A stretch of 27,752 nucleotides of DNA from Clostridiaceae bacterium (lineage in GTDB: Bacteria; Bacillota; Clostridia; Lachnospirales; Lachnospiraceae), in contig JAGZXV010000051.1 in assembly GCA_018378255.1 (NCBI GenBank), positions 1 through 27,752 on the forward strand, given 5' to 3'. Under the pieces are notes generated by a model that did not search any database, was not told the origin of the DNA, and saw only the letters and a list, made by a program, of their open reading frames with translations. Of the stretch, positions 1 to 8,108 are shown piece by piece (the stretch's first letter is position 1; each line of letters opens with the position of its first letter). Made by a program: the position numbers and the translations under genes.

Positions 1-85
1 CCATGATGACATCACACATCCCTTCTGTTTTCATTGACTGCTTTACAATCTCAGTGACGTTATAAATCCATTCTGCATTAGGCAT
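1..85 (-). CDS. XkdR/DUF2577-like baseplate protein, N-terminus only
   Basis: The first 28 codons of a gene run off the left edge, starting MPNAEWIYNVTEIVKQSMKT. The start ATG at 85-83 has an AAAGGAGC ribosome site eight bases upstream, and it overlaps the end of the xkdQ-like gene by eight bases. In PBSX-type tail operons the gene after XkdQ is an XkdR/DUF2577 protein, and the 'EIVKQSMK' opening fits that family. The family name rests on position and this short fragment, so it is tentative. Confidence 0.6.
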   Translation of the reverse strand, partial: MPNAEWIYNVTEIVKQSMKTEGMCDVIM

Positions 86-1040
86 TAATACCAGCTCCTT
101 TCAGTGTCAGATCCATGGTATGGAACCCGGAATCAAAGGTGTGTTTGACCGTTTCTACCAGCATATAGTTCTTTAGGTTCATATCTCTCACATTCAGGAA
201 GACCGGTACCAGACAGCCAGCACGGACTTTTACGTCACCGAATGCATTTTTTATTGACAAGCTTTTGGCCGGACGGTTATAAAGGGAAAGATAGATGTCT
301 GCGGCTTCCTGTCCATTTACCCCTTTTCCTATGGAAGCATCGTATTGGAGGATTCCCCATTTATTGATGTTGGTGCTGTCCCGTACCAAATAGACTTCAC
401 GTTTTTTTGTCTCATCATTATCGTAGTAAAGGTAAATCTGGTTATAGGTGGTGCTGTCAATGCTGGTTTTAAAGCTGTAATCCTGGGCGGTTGTTTCATC
501 AATGACGATATTAAGCATCAGGCTTTTTATGTTTTTAAGGGTTAGTTTCCCTGCATCATCGTATAAAACATATAGTTCCTTGGCATTCATCATGGTTAGA
601 TCCAGGGCATTTAAAATGATATCGAACAGTGATTTATCCTTTTCAGACCTCACCTCAATCAAATAGTTCGTAGGTTCCAGTTCGCCGACATTTAAATTAA
701 AATCCGCCGCAATCATCCGGATTACCTGGTCTGCCGTCAAGTTTTCATACTGGTAGCTGTTTTTATTCTTCAGGTACCGGAGCTGGTCGTAGGCAGTCAC
801 CTTAATCTGGCCGTCTTTGCTCCAGGAGCGCTCGAAAATGAAACCGAAGAATACCGGAGTATTATTAACGTCCATGCGGACTGCATTTCCTTCCTCAATG
901 TTCAGTACATTATCATATAATACTGTAAAAGACAGCTTGCCGGGCTGCCCGGCCCGGTTCGTTTCCCATGTGATACTACCGGACAGAACCGGTTCATATA
1001 CCGTTGACGGGCCATTTTGAATTAAAATCGTGATTTTCAT
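78..1040 (-). CDS. xkdQ: XkdQ-like baseplate hub protein
   Basis: This 320-aa protein resembles the XkdQ/YqbQ family, which is related to the contractile-tail hub (gp27/gpD fold) at the tip of the tail. The visible pattern is an N-terminal beta-rich part (SGSITWETNRAGQPGKLSF), then 'VFFGFIFERSW' and 'ITAYDQLRYLKN'-like segments typical of hub proteins. A middle helical part starts at 'LTADQVIRMIAADFNL', and the C-terminal part ends 'HTFDSGFHTMDLTLKGAG'. It lies just after the LysM protein and just before the XkdR-like gene, which is the order seen in PBSX. The ATG at 1040 has an AGGAGGATC ribosome site. Older annotations call the family 'cell wall hydrolase', but I see no catalytic motif. Confidence 0.87.
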   Translation of the reverse strand: MKITILIQNGPSTVYEPVLSGSITWETNRAGQPGKLSFTVLYDNVLNIEEGNAVRMDVNNTPVFFGFIFERSWSKDGQIKVTAYDQLRYLKNKNSYQYENLTADQVIRMIAADFNLNVGELEPTNYLIEVRSEKDKSLFDIILNALDLTMMNAKELYVLYDDAGKLTLKNIKSLMLNIVIDETTAQDYSFKTSIDSTTYNQIYLYYDNDETKKREVYLVRDSTNINKWGILQYDASIGKGVNGQEAADIYLSLYNRPAKSLSIKNAFGDVKVRAGCLVPVFLNVRDMNLKNYMLVETVKHTFDSGFHTMDLTLKGAGINA

Positions 1041-1049
1041 AAGATCCTC

Positions 1050-1718
1050 CTATGGCATGGTAAGAACCTGGCCCTCATGGATGATGTTGGGGTTTCCGAT
1101 TTTATCCCGGTTCAGGTTATAGATTTCAGGATAACGGCTTCCGTTGCCAAGCACCTTTTTAGCAATATTCCATAAGCAGTCACCGCTTTGGACCGTATAT
1201 GTATTTGTGGCCGGTGCCGTCTCAGATTCCCTTGTGGTCTCTTCGCTTACCTGGGGTTCCTGCTTTTCCGGGAGAATCGAAATGTTAAGGCGCTTTGTTC
1301 CGTAAGTTGGGCATTCCTTTAAATTAAAAGAGACCGTAATGTCAAACCCTTCTTTGACATCATCGGTCACCTTATAATCTTCCAGCACCACATCAATGTT
1401 GGTATCATGGAATCCCCGGCCATCAGGTCCGCTCCGGATGATGATAAATGGAAACGGTGTTTTGCTGGCCTTTAGATCCTCTATATCGTCCAGATAGGAT
1501 TCTGCATCACGGAAACGGCGTTCATAACTGGCAAATGGATAACGTGTATTTGGGAACACCGCATCAAAGGAAAACTCTGTTAAGCCGGCCGGTTTGACAA
1601 TATTGATTTCTTCCCCGTTTACCAGATTCACCGTCTTATTCTGTCCTTTTACTTTCATCTGGATCTTGGAAGGGGGAACCGGGAGGAGTATGTCGTCTAA
1701 ATATATTTCATAAGCCAT
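1050..1718 (-). CDS. xkdP: LysM-domain baseplate/tail protein (XkdP-like)
   Basis: This 222-aa protein has an N-terminal phage domain that starts MAYEIYLDDILLPVPPSKI and a C-terminal LysM domain at about residues 172-222 (TYTVQSGDCLWNIAKKVLG ... NPNIIHEGQVLTMP). The two are joined by a polar Glu/Thr-rich linker at about residues 150-170. XkdP-type proteins sit between the tape measure and the hub and are thought to connect the tail tip to peptidoglycan or to the tube end. LysM binds N-acetylglucosamine polymers. Its start touches the stop of the tape-measure gene, so the two are probably translationally coupled. Confidence 0.88.
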   Translation of the reverse strand: MAYEIYLDDILLPVPPSKIQMKVKGQNKTVNLVNGEEINIVKPAGLTEFSFDAVFPNTRYPFASYERRFRDAESYLDDIEDLKASKTPFPFIIIRSGPDGRGFHDTNIDVVLEDYKVTDDVKEGFDITVSFNLKECPTYGTKRLNISILPEKQEPQVSEETTRESETAPATNTYTVQSGDCLWNIAKKVLGNGSRYPEIYNLNRDKIGNPNIIHEGQVLTMP

Positions 1719-3826
1719 TAGAAATGCCCTCCTTCTGCGGCTACATTTAATATTTCTCCTGTTACATTCGCAAGCTGACGGTTAACATCGTCAAAATCGG
1801 TCTGGGTGGTTAAGGTGTTGTTGTTATTAACATCCACTTTCAGTTCGGCCAAGGTGAAACGGTTGATGATTTCTTGTTCTGCGGCATCTCTGAGGTATTT
1901 CAGGTCCTCGTCTAAAAGATCTATGGAATCAGCCATGGCGGCGGTGTTGCCGGCTGTGGCACCTGTATTACCTGCAATACCTTTCCATGTATTCTGAGCG
2001 CCAATTCCTGCAAACGGATCGTCAAAAGCACTTCCATCAAAAATCCCTCCTAATTTATCTGCTACCCCTTTACCAAATTCATATCCACCTTTTGCCGCAC
2101 CTGTATAATCAATATAATCTATTTTTTTTACATATTCTTTCCACTCCGATTCACTTTTAACTTGTTCAGCAGCTTCCTGTATTTTATCCCGGAAATTATC
2201 CAGACCTGAGGTAATGTCTACCTCAACTCCTGGAATTTTATTGATAACTTCTTCTATAGCATGGGCAATGTTTGTGATGTATCCTAATACTACATCTGCC
2301 ATGTCGCAGAATAATATTTTTACTGCCGCAACCGGATCATTAAACAGATTCCCTATAAAGTTCGCAAAAGCGGCAAACATATTCCAGCTTGGCAAAACAA
2401 ATGTATTTATAATGTGGGCTCCCAGTACTGCAAAGGCACCGGCTATGGCTCCTGTTGCACTTATAGATACCCCTGGTAATTTATTGATAGCTCCTATCGC
2501 AGCATAAATAATAGCTATAAAAGCAATAATTAAGATAATAATCCACGTAATCGGACAGGCATACATTGCGGCATTTAATCCATTTTGGGCTGCTATCTGT
2601 CCAGCCGTTAAAGCTGTTAAGGTTCCGGTTACTGCAGCATGAATCATCTGCGCAGCTGCAATAGCAGTATGAACGCCAGTACTGATAAGCCCGGCTGCAT
2701 TCGATAATATCTGAATTCCATAATAAGTGCCCAAAGCTCCTGCAACTCCCCATATTATGGGTTCTATGATTGTCCAGTTGTCTTGAAAAAATCCAACTAC
2801 CGCTCCCGCCCCATCTACAATACCTGCAAGGATAAGAATAACTGCATTTAATGCTCCAGCAAATCCCATCACTACATTTTCAGCTCTTGGCATATTTTTA
2901 TTTATAATGTTGAAGAAATTCATAACAGACGGATATAGTTTTTCACCTACTACTTCCTTAATATCGCCCCATGTATTTGCCATTTGCTGAATCTGTCCTT
3001 GTGGTGTTGATGCCATTACCGCATTCATATTGCCTACGTTATCTGTAATTACCTGAGCCAGGGTTGCGGCCCGTTCCTGTTCATTTCCATATTTCAGTAC
3101 TTTTTCCTGAGCGGCGGTAAATGTCACACCGACACGGGTTAAGGCTCCTACTTGTCCCTGCATGACCTTCCCCATCATATTACCTATGTTAACCATATCC
3201 TGAGTGGATACATTTACCCCGTTTTGCTGTACGGCTAAATTATTCATGGCTGGAATCAAAGAATTTAAGGCCTCTCTGGAATTTAGAAATGTTGCCAGCT
3301 GCTGGGCTCCTGATAACTGCACCTCATCCCCAACAACTCCCAATTGCTGCTGGGCGGATGCCAGGTCCTTTACAGACTGGATCATCTCCGGGCTTGCTCC
3401 CATACGCTGCTGCATAATGGTCTGAAGTTTGGTTTCCGCTTCCCTTTGTACATTATTCAAAGAGATCGTATCTGTTACAAAATGTACAGCCATTCGCACT
3501 CCCTGCATTCCCGCATAGGCACCAACGAAAGATTTTATTTTTCCCATCAAGCCATCAGCCGCTCCTGTGCCATTCCTTAACTCCTGATTGAAATGCTGTT
3601 GCTGGCCGGAAGCATCTCGAAGCCCGTTCTCAATTTCGTCTACAGCATTATTAACATTAACCAGCTGTTGCCTTGCATTTTGTAATGCGGCAGTGTCTAT
3701 GGGCTGAGAAGAGGCCGACTGCATGGATTCAAAAGTATTGATTACTGTATTTAATGCACTTGATATTGCCATCAAAGGTTTTGTCATACCATTATATAAT
3801 TGTAAAGCTGTTTGTACTGATGCCAT
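1718..3826 (-). CDS. Tail tape measure protein
   Basis: This roughly 702-aa protein sets tail length and is the scaffold around which the tube forms. It has an N-terminal coiled-coil part with many Gln/Asn/Ala residues, and 'MGKVMQGQVGALTRVGV' followed by 'TLAQVITDNVGNMNAVMASTPQGQIQQMANTWGDI', typical of phage tape measures. Strongly hydrophobic segments follow in the middle (AVILILAGIVDGAGAVVGFF; ITWIIILIIAFIAIIYAAI). I chose the ATG at 3826 (MASVQTALQ) because GAGG lies seven bases upstream; an in-frame ATG at 3850 lacks such a site. It is short for a contractile tail: the usual rule of about 0.15 nm per residue gives roughly 100 nm. It is separated from the tail chaperone by a moron and two terminator-like hairpins. 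Confidence 0.92.
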   Translation of the reverse strand: MASVQTALQLYNGMTKPLMAISSALNTVINTFESMQSASSQPIDTAALQNARQQLVNVNNAVDEIENGLRDASGQQQHFNQELRNGTGAADGLMGKIKSFVGAYAGMQGVRMAVHFVTDTISLNNVQREAETKLQTIMQQRMGASPEMIQSVKDLASAQQQLGVVGDEVQLSGAQQLATFLNSREALNSLIPAMNNLAVQQNGVNVSTQDMVNIGNMMGKVMQGQVGALTRVGVTFTAAQEKVLKYGNEQERAATLAQVITDNVGNMNAVMASTPQGQIQQMANTWGDIKEVVGEKLYPSVMNFFNIINKNMPRAENVVMGFAGALNAVILILAGIVDGAGAVVGFFQDNWTIIEPIIWGVAGALGTYYGIQILSNAAGLISTGVHTAIAAAQMIHAAVTGTLTALTAGQIAAQNGLNAAMYACPITWIIILIIAFIAIIYAAIGAINKLPGVSISATGAIAGAFAVLGAHIINTFVLPSWNMFAAFANFIGNLFNDPVAAVKILFCDMADVVLGYITNIAHAIEEVINKIPGVEVDITSGLDNFRDKIQEAAEQVKSESEWKEYVKKIDYIDYTGAAKGGYEFGKGVADKLGGIFDGSAFDDPFAGIGAQNTWKGIAGNTGATAGNTAAMADSIDLLDEDLKYLRDAAEQEIINRFTLAELKVDVNNNNTLTTQTDFDDVNRQLANVTGEILNVAAEGGHF

Positions 3827-3848
3827 ATATAACCTCATTTCTTTATGC

Positions 3849-3880
3849 AAAAAGAACGCCCCTCATATGAAGGACGTCCT
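3849..3880 (-). terminator. Intrinsic terminator-like hairpin just before the tape measure
   Basis: On the minus strand, AGGACGTCCT (3880-3871) pairs with GGGGCGTTCT (3862-3853), allowing G-U pairs, over the self-complementary loop TCATATGA. It is followed by TTTTTG. The wobble pairs work only in the minus-strand RNA. It ends 23 bases before the tape-measure start, so late transcripts must pass it unless a promoter lies just inside. Confidence 0.6.
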
Positions 3881-3970
3881 GTAATTTATTTTATAAGAAC
3901 TTTTCAATCAGACTGGTTTTCAAGGTAAACATGAAATGAGTTATGCTTGATACCTTACTATTTATAAACG

Positions 3971-4000
3971 AAAAAGCACCTGGATTTTTCCAAGTACTTT
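3971..4000 (-). terminator. Terminator of the choline-binding-repeat moron
   Basis: On the minus strand a 12-bp stem, AAAGTACTTGGA (4000-3989) with TCCAGGTGCTTT (3984-3973), encloses an AAAA loop and continues into TTTTTCG. It has two U-G pairs in the minus-strand RNA; the plus-strand RNA would have A-C mismatches at those positions. It starts about 20 bases after the moron stop codon. The T tract is short. Confidence 0.65.
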
Positions 4001-4019
4001 TATCTCATAGAAATTATAA

Positions 4020-4529
4020 CTAAAACTGCATATCTGCCAAGCCAAACCGGTTCTCTGTTTCTTCTTCGGAAACATCATGGTAATAAACAATATTCTCTTC
4101 GTAAACCTTACCTTCCGGTTTCTGATCCATCAGTCTTTTTTGGGCCTCTATTTTCTCTCGGTCTAAAATAGACTGGTAATCACTTTCAAAATTAATTTCA
4201 TTCCCCTCAGGATTTGTACATTTTCCATTTGAATCGAAATAGTAGACACGTCCATTTTCCGTTAATTCATCATATCTCAGTTCTCCTGTTGGGTTAAGAT
4301 AATACCAATCCCCTTGCAAAGACTGCATCCATCCAGTTACCATATAACCGTCCGCATTAAAATAATACTGTTTACCGTCAATTACAGCCCATTGTGAAGC
4401 AAAATAATTCCCATCATCATTTTGATACCACCACCCTGTAGTATTCTGCTGCCATTGTCCCGCAAATGCGGTCATAGTTATCATAACCGAAAAACAAACC
4501 GTGATAAAAAATATACTAAATTTCTTCAT
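4020..4529 (-). CDS. Secreted cell-wall-binding repeat protein (moron)
   Basis: This 169-aa protein has a signal peptide at residues 1-23 (MKKFSIFFITVCFSVMITMTA, probable cut after AFA). It is followed by three or four aromatic choline-binding-type repeats at about residues 24-105 (NTTGWWYQNDDGNYF, IDGKQYYFNADGYMVTGW, GDWYYLNPTGEL, NGRVYYFDSNGKC). The tail of about 65 residues is charged, helical and Glu/Lys-rich. Such repeats bind choline or related groups on wall teichoic acids, so the product should sit on the outside of the lysogen. There is no catalytic domain, so it is not an endolysin. It interrupts the tail operon between chaperone and tape measure, is AT-rich, and has its own extended -10 promoter and terminator. 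That makes it look like a lysogenic-conversion gene. AAGGAAG precedes the start. Confidence 0.85.
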   Translation of the reverse strand: MKKFSIFFITVCFSVMITMTAFAGQWQQNTTGWWYQNDDGNYFASQWAVIDGKQYYFNADGYMVTGWMQSLQGDWYYLNPTGELRYDELTENGRVYYFDSNGKCTNPEGNEINFESDYQSILDREKIEAQKRLMDQKPEGKVYEENIVYYHDVSEEETENRFGLADMQF

Positions 4530-4563
4530 TCTAAACTTCCTTATCTACTTTTATTTTAAGAAT

Positions 4564-4572
4564 ATTATACCA
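4564..4572 (-). promoter_or_regulatory. Extended -10 promoter of the moron
   Basis: The minus strand reads TGGTATAAT at 4572-4564, a perfect TGnTATAAT extended -10 element. There is no good -35 box. The -10 lies about 35 bases upstream of the moron ATG and about 20 bases after the stop of the frameshifted chaperone extension. Confidence 0.6.
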
Positions 4573-4589
4573 CTGTTTACATTCATTTT

Positions 4590-5200
4590 CTATCTTTTTC
4601 GGGCTTTTTTTATCTTCTGCGCCTCTTTTCTATCCTTCTCCAGCTTCATCTTAACAGCCGCTATAACATATGCTTTCTCATAACGATCTAAAAGAAGATA
4701 CTCATGAGGCCATTTATGGAGTTTATGAAGGCAATAGTAAGCTATATTTGCTTCCAGATCGCCTTCCTCAATTAGTTTTTTGCTTCATCCACTGCCTCTT
4801 CCATTGTAATATCAAAATCATTGATTCTCTGAACCTGGCTAAGATACTCCGCATATTCTCCCGGCGTTAGCATTGCTTTTAAAACAGCATCACTTCCCAT
4901 TGTACCATAAGAATCCTGGAGTTCCTTATCATTCAAATTTGGAAAAACAGTACACTTAGCTGCCAATTTTCCTAAATACAAATTATAATCCGTTTCTGCT
5001 GTATACTGATTTTTCTTCCCAGGAATCGGTACTCTTTTGGTACAATCTTTTCTTAACCTTTCATCTTCTTCAGATGTGATTGTACATACCTCCCATTCCA
5101 TCGGCTTACTATTTTCATCAAGAAAACGTTCTGAAACGATCAGCTTTTCATTTACTTTCTGCACTGCATTCTGTTTTAAAAATCCACTTAAACTTCCCAT
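4590..5200 (-). CDS. Tail assembly chaperone, long form made by -1 frameshift
   Basis: A -1 slip at 4775-4781 joins the 142-aa XkdN-like product to a 61-aa extension read from CTA at 4775 to TAG at 4592-4590. The total is about 203 aa. The extension begins LIEEGDLEANIAYYCLHKLH and ends in a basic helical tail (KMKLEKDRKEAQKIKKARKR). It has no start codon or ribosome site of its own near its beginning, so translation through the shift is the natural reading. Two-form chaperones made by frameshift, analogous to lambda gpG/gpGT, are the rule just upstream of tape-measure genes. Here the moron separates the pair from the tape measure. Confidence 0.85.
4772..5200 (-). CDS. xkdN: Tail assembly chaperone, short form (XkdN-like)
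   Basis: This 142-aa product begins MGSLSGFLKQNAVQKVNEKL and resembles XkdN-type tail chaperones, including 'LGKLAAKCTVFPNLNDKELQDSYG' and 'MLTPGEYAEYLSQVQRINDF'. It follows the tube gene directly. It is thought to bind the tape measure during tail assembly together with the long frameshifted form. The TAA stop at 4774-4772 follows the slippery heptamer directly, so ribosomes that do not shift end here. AGAGGATGAG precedes the ATG. Confidence 0.85.
   Translation of the reverse strand: MGSLSGFLKQNAVQKVNEKLIVSERFLDENSKPMEWEVCTITSEEDERLRKDCTKRVPIPGKKNQYTAETDYNLYLGKLAAKCTVFPNLNDKELQDSYGTMGSDAVLKAMLTPGEYAEYLSQVQRINDFDITMEEAVDEAKN
4775..4781 (-). promoter_or_regulatory. Slippery site A AAA AAC for -1 frameshift
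   Basis: The minus strand reads GC A AAA AAC TAA, with the heptamer in the correct zero-frame register (AAA AAC). A stop codon follows directly. After a -1 slip the frame stays open for 61 codons. An AGAGG sequence about 13 bases upstream could act as a stimulating Shine-Dalgarno-like element. I did not find a convincing downstream stem. Confidence 0.85.
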
Positions 5201-5221
5201 ATTCTCTCATCCTCTCTTTCT

Positions 5222-5689
5222 CTACTGCATTCCCTGCAAATGGCTAAAGGTTTCCGGCATCTCCCAGTCCTCGAAGGTGAAGTCCAGGTCTTCATCCAGA
5301 TACTCCGCATCTGCATCAAACTTAGCCAGAATACCTCCGTCCACATTGCAGTCCTTCAGAATAATGGTCTGGCGTCCTACGCTGGAAGTCGGGTCCTCAT
5401 TTGTGATCTGGATATCAAAATAAACATCTTCTCCGGTTTCCTTATACCGGTATAATAGCTCCCGGAAGATGCTGGAATTGTAATGGAAGGTCGCGGATCC
5501 GCTCCCTTTCCACCCGGTTGTTTTATTTCCCTTCCCTGTCCTCCCAAGGATCGGGATCTCCGCTTTTGTCTTTTCAATGCTGGCCTCCAGATTAATAGCC
5601 TGCATGAAGTTGTACCGGTTGCCTTCGATTGTAATAAAACATTCCGCTAATGATGCGCTGACCGCATCTTTTGCATTCATTGACTGCAT
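5222..5689 (-). CDS. xkdM: Tail tube protein (XkdM-like)
   Basis: This 155-aa protein builds the inner tube of a contractile tail. Recognisable parts are 'SASLAECFITIEGNRYNFMQ', 'EIPILGRTGKGNKTTGWKGS' and 'GSATFHYNSSIFRELLYRYKETGEDVYFDIQITNEDP', which is the typical XkdM/YqbM pattern, and the length is normal. It directly follows the sheath gene and precedes the tail chaperone. GGAGAG precedes the start. Confidence 0.93.
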   Translation of the reverse strand: MQSMNAKDAVSASLAECFITIEGNRYNFMQAINLEASIEKTKAEIPILGRTGKGNKTTGWKGSGSATFHYNSSIFRELLYRYKETGEDVYFDIQITNEDPTSSVGRQTIILKDCNVDGGILAKFDADAEYLDEDLDFTFEDWEMPETFSHLQGMQ

Positions 5690-5707
5690 ATAGGTTCTCT
5701 CCTTCCT

Positions 5708-7006
5708 TTAAGATACGATTATGGTCATATAGAGCTGGCTCATACAGTTAACCGGAGTGACCGGATTGCTTACCACAACGGATCTCTTGGTGTTGCCGAT
5801 GGAAACTGTGATCTCCTTTGAATCAACCGCTTCTATCGCCCGGATATCAGACAGTTCCTTATTGTAGGAAACAATGTCGCTCCATAAGCTCACACGGCCT
5901 GAATTATCATTGGAGATCTTTCCAAGATACCGGGATGTAAATAACTCTGCGATATCATTTCCGATCTGGTCCAGCACCCGGATTGTCTGGTTCGATGAAA
6001 AGTCTTCATTCTTTTCACTCGTTACCGTAACCAGTGTATTGATGTCCATCAGCACCCGGACTTCATCCCCGGCTTTGTGGAACATAAATTTACCGGATGT
6101 CACCGCGTCTGAAAGCTGAAGCTGTGTATAATTGGTATCGATCTTATATTCTCCTGTGTACTTCTGGTTTTCCACCGTCTTATTCACTGCACAGGCCGCT
6201 TCCGCGCCGGCCACCCAGTAGACAAGCCCCTGCTCCAGGCCCTCTGCCTTGTTCTCAACAGAGATAATTCCTTCATAATCCGCTTCATGGCTCCGGTATA
6301 AAACAGTCTGGAACTTGATCCCGGCTTCATCCCGCATCCGTTTGGTAAATGCGGTAAATAAAGCCTTCACTGCGTCATCTGCCACCGGACAGCACAGGAT
6401 GTTGAAAGCATAAGGTTCAACTGCGGAGAGGAAGGCAGAATAATCGGCTCCCGTCAGGCTGTCCCCGTCCGTTCCGCCGGCTAACGGTGTTCCGGCTGTT
6501 GCCGCAAGGACCGCATCCTTTTTAAAGACCACGTAATCATTGTTCATCAGGTCGGCTGCCGCAGAAACGGTCTGTTTATCAGCCTCTTTTTCTGCAAACA
6601 TGGTCTTTACATCATACTTGTTTTCGTCATTCACATTTTTCGAAATAACAATGGTAATATCATTTCCACGAACTCCGCCGTAGACGGCTTCAGCATAATC
6701 GTTGCTTGCCTTAACACCCTTATTTAATCGGTACAATACACCCTTTGTCATGTTGCGGAAAAGCTCACGGAGTACAAGCATCTCATCCGCTTCATACTCA
6801 TAGCCAAAAATCTCAAAACAGTGTTCCTGGAATTCCTCTGCGGTAACTGTAAATACTTCCTGCTCAATTCCCCAGCTCAGGATTAAGGGAACTGCCACGG
6901 TCCCACGCTGGGACAGGGCGCTTTTGGAAGATGCCGCACTGACAAAATTAATATAGGCACCCGGCAGCACCTTATTCTGTGTTGTAAAACTACCACCACC
7001 AAACAT
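5708..7006 (-). CDS. xkdK: Tail sheath protein (XkdK-like)
   Basis: This 432-aa protein is the contractile sheath, which shows the phage is a myovirus-type particle. The opening MFGGGSFTTQNKVLPGAYIN and 'RGTVAVPLILSWGIEQEVFTVTAEEF' match XkdK-type sheaths. The C-terminal half holds the conserved 'GNDIAELFTSRYLGKISNDNSGR' region, and the end 'VNCMSQLYMTIIVS' is typical of the subunit-linking strand. AAAGGTGA precedes the start. It lies directly before the tube gene, as expected. Confidence 0.95.
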   Translation of the reverse strand: MFGGGSFTTQNKVLPGAYINFVSAASSKSALSQRGTVAVPLILSWGIEQEVFTVTAEEFQEHCFEIFGYEYEADEMLVLRELFRNMTKGVLYRLNKGVKASNDYAEAVYGGVRGNDITIVISKNVNDENKYDVKTMFAEKEADKQTVSAAADLMNNDYVVFKKDAVLAATAGTPLAGGTDGDSLTGADYSAFLSAVEPYAFNILCCPVADDAVKALFTAFTKRMRDEAGIKFQTVLYRSHEADYEGIISVENKAEGLEQGLVYWVAGAEAACAVNKTVENQKYTGEYKIDTNYTQLQLSDAVTSGKFMFHKAGDEVRVLMDINTLVTVTSEKNEDFSSNQTIRVLDQIGNDIAELFTSRYLGKISNDNSGRVSLWSDIVSYNKELSDIRAIEAVDSKEITVSIGNTKRSVVVSNPVTPVNCMSQLYMTIIVS

Positions 7007-7007
7007 C

Positions 7008-7190
7008 TTATTTCACCTTTCCTTTCAAAAACTTTTCTATGATCGCATCCACTTCTTTTATGGTGTAACCAGTGTCCGGCTCCAGCAGAGCTTCAATCAG
7101 ATCTGCCTTTTGACGGTACCGGTCCGCTTTTAATAATTCTTCTTTTTCATACCGCTGTATGCTTCCGGTTGTTTCTTTCTTCATATCCAT
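7008..7190 (-). CDS. Small conserved protein before the sheath
   Basis: This 60-aa charged, helical protein begins MDMKKETTGSIQRYEKEELL and ends 'KEVDAIIEKFLKGKVK'. A strong AGGAGGAAC site precedes the ATG at 7190, and it overlaps the tail terminator gene by 44 bases. Small genes in this slot, between tail terminator and sheath, are common in PBSX-like operons and have no known function. I do not recognise a domain. Confidence 0.8.
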   Translation of the reverse strand: MDMKKETTGSIQRYEKEELLKADRYRQKADLIEALLEPDTGYTIKEVDAIIEKFLKGKVK

Positions 7191-7635
7191 TTACACGTTC
7201 CTCCTTTACCTGTGTCTGAATTCCTACTGCCTCCATGGAATCTGCCTCCTGTCCCGCCTGTTTCATTACAAAATGGTTATAGTCCACAAAGAAACTGAGC
7301 ACGGAACTTTCCAATGCAATTTTCCAGTTCATGTTCGTGCCATGCAGCATATCCCCATTTGATAGGGAAATAAACTCCATGTGATCCATTAACCGATCCG
7401 CTGTATCATAGATTTCTCGGGACGGCTGATCCGGATTCTGGGGCAGATACTGAATATAGATCCCGGCTTTTCTGTAATGCCTCCGCCCCATCATCGGTTT
7501 CTCAGACGGTTCCAGAAATCCAACAAAAAAACAAGGCTCTTCTAAGCCCTGTTCTACCGGATTTGTATAGATGGTGCACTGAGGAAACAGTTCACCCAGC
7601 TTCCTGGTGACTGCATCCAGAATATCCTGATACAT
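7147..7635 (-). CDS. Tail terminator/tail completion protein (DUF6838-like)
   Basis: This 162-aa protein starts MYQDILDAVTRKLGELFP and contains 'EEPCFFVGFLEPSEKPMMGRRHYRKAGIYIQYLP' and 'REIYDTADRLMDHMEFI', the pattern of the DUF6838 tail-terminator family in Clostridia phages. Such proteins cap the tail and meet the head-tail connector. It lies between the gp10-like gene and the sheath, as expected. Its ATG overlaps the previous stop. Confidence 0.8.
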   Translation of the reverse strand: MYQDILDAVTRKLGELFPQCTIYTNPVEQGLEEPCFFVGFLEPSEKPMMGRRHYRKAGIYIQYLPQNPDQPSREIYDTADRLMDHMEFISLSNGDMLHGTNMNWKIALESSVLSFFVDYNHFVMKQAGQEADSMEAVGIQTQVKEERVNGYEERNNRKHTAV

Positions 7636-8108
7636 TATAAGACCCCCTTTAGATAATCCGCCAGTTTCTTCTCAAGCAGCCTCGGGGCCTGGTTCTGTAG
7701 CTCCCGTTCTGATATTGTCAGCATGAACTGTCCCGGAACCCATCCTTTATGATCGGCAGTCCGGTGCCCAAATTCAACATAGGGCGCATAATAAACGGGA
7801 TTTATAATCTCAATCACAAAATGTTCCCCGTAATGATGCACCTTTAATGATTGGGCATAGCTTGCTGCGCTGCCGCCTCCGGAACTTCCATTACCGGATC
7901 CGTCTGACTGCGCGGTCCATCCGCGTCTCAGGGTGCCGCCTGTCTTTGACGTACCAACCGGTGTGCGTTTTATGACACTTGAAAGCAACCGGCCAGCCAG
8001 ATGTCTTGCGCACTCTTCACAGAACTTGTCCTGTTCCTTCTGAAGCTTCTCAATGCGTTTCTGGAACTCTTTTAGCTGTCTTAGATCACAGCTTCCCCAT
8101 CCTGCCAT
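7635..8108 (-). CDS. HK97 gp10-like head-tail component
   Basis: This 157-aa protein begins MAGWGSCDLRQLKEFQKRIE. It contains 'HLAGRLLSSVIKRTPVGTS' and 'YAPYVEFGHRT', the hallmarks of the HK97-gp10 / minor tail family at the head-tail joint. The ATG at 8108 overlaps the previous stop (TAATGG), so it was preferred over the upstream in-frame codon at 8126. A Gly/Ser-rich insert lies in the middle. Confidence 0.88.
   Translation of the reverse strand: MAGWGSCDLRQLKEFQKRIEKLQKEQDKFCEECARHLAGRLLSSVIKRTPVGTSKTGGTLRRGWTAQSDGSGNGSSGGGSAASYAQSLKVHHYGEHFVIEIINPVYYAPYVEFGHRTADHKGWVPGQFMLTISERELQNQAPRLLEKKLADYLKGVL

Noticed and set aside
2481..2753. 90-codon minus-strand frame rich in Tyr and Cys
   Set aside because: It is another frame of the tape-measure gene, with unlikely composition.
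3880..3970. Promoter for the tape measure between the two hairpins
   Set aside because: TTGAAA and TATAAA-like boxes are present on the minus strand but at poor spacing.
4020..4529. Choline-binding-repeat protein as the phage endolysin
   Set aside because: It has a signal peptide and repeats but no amidase, muramidase or peptidase motif, and it sits inside the tail genes.
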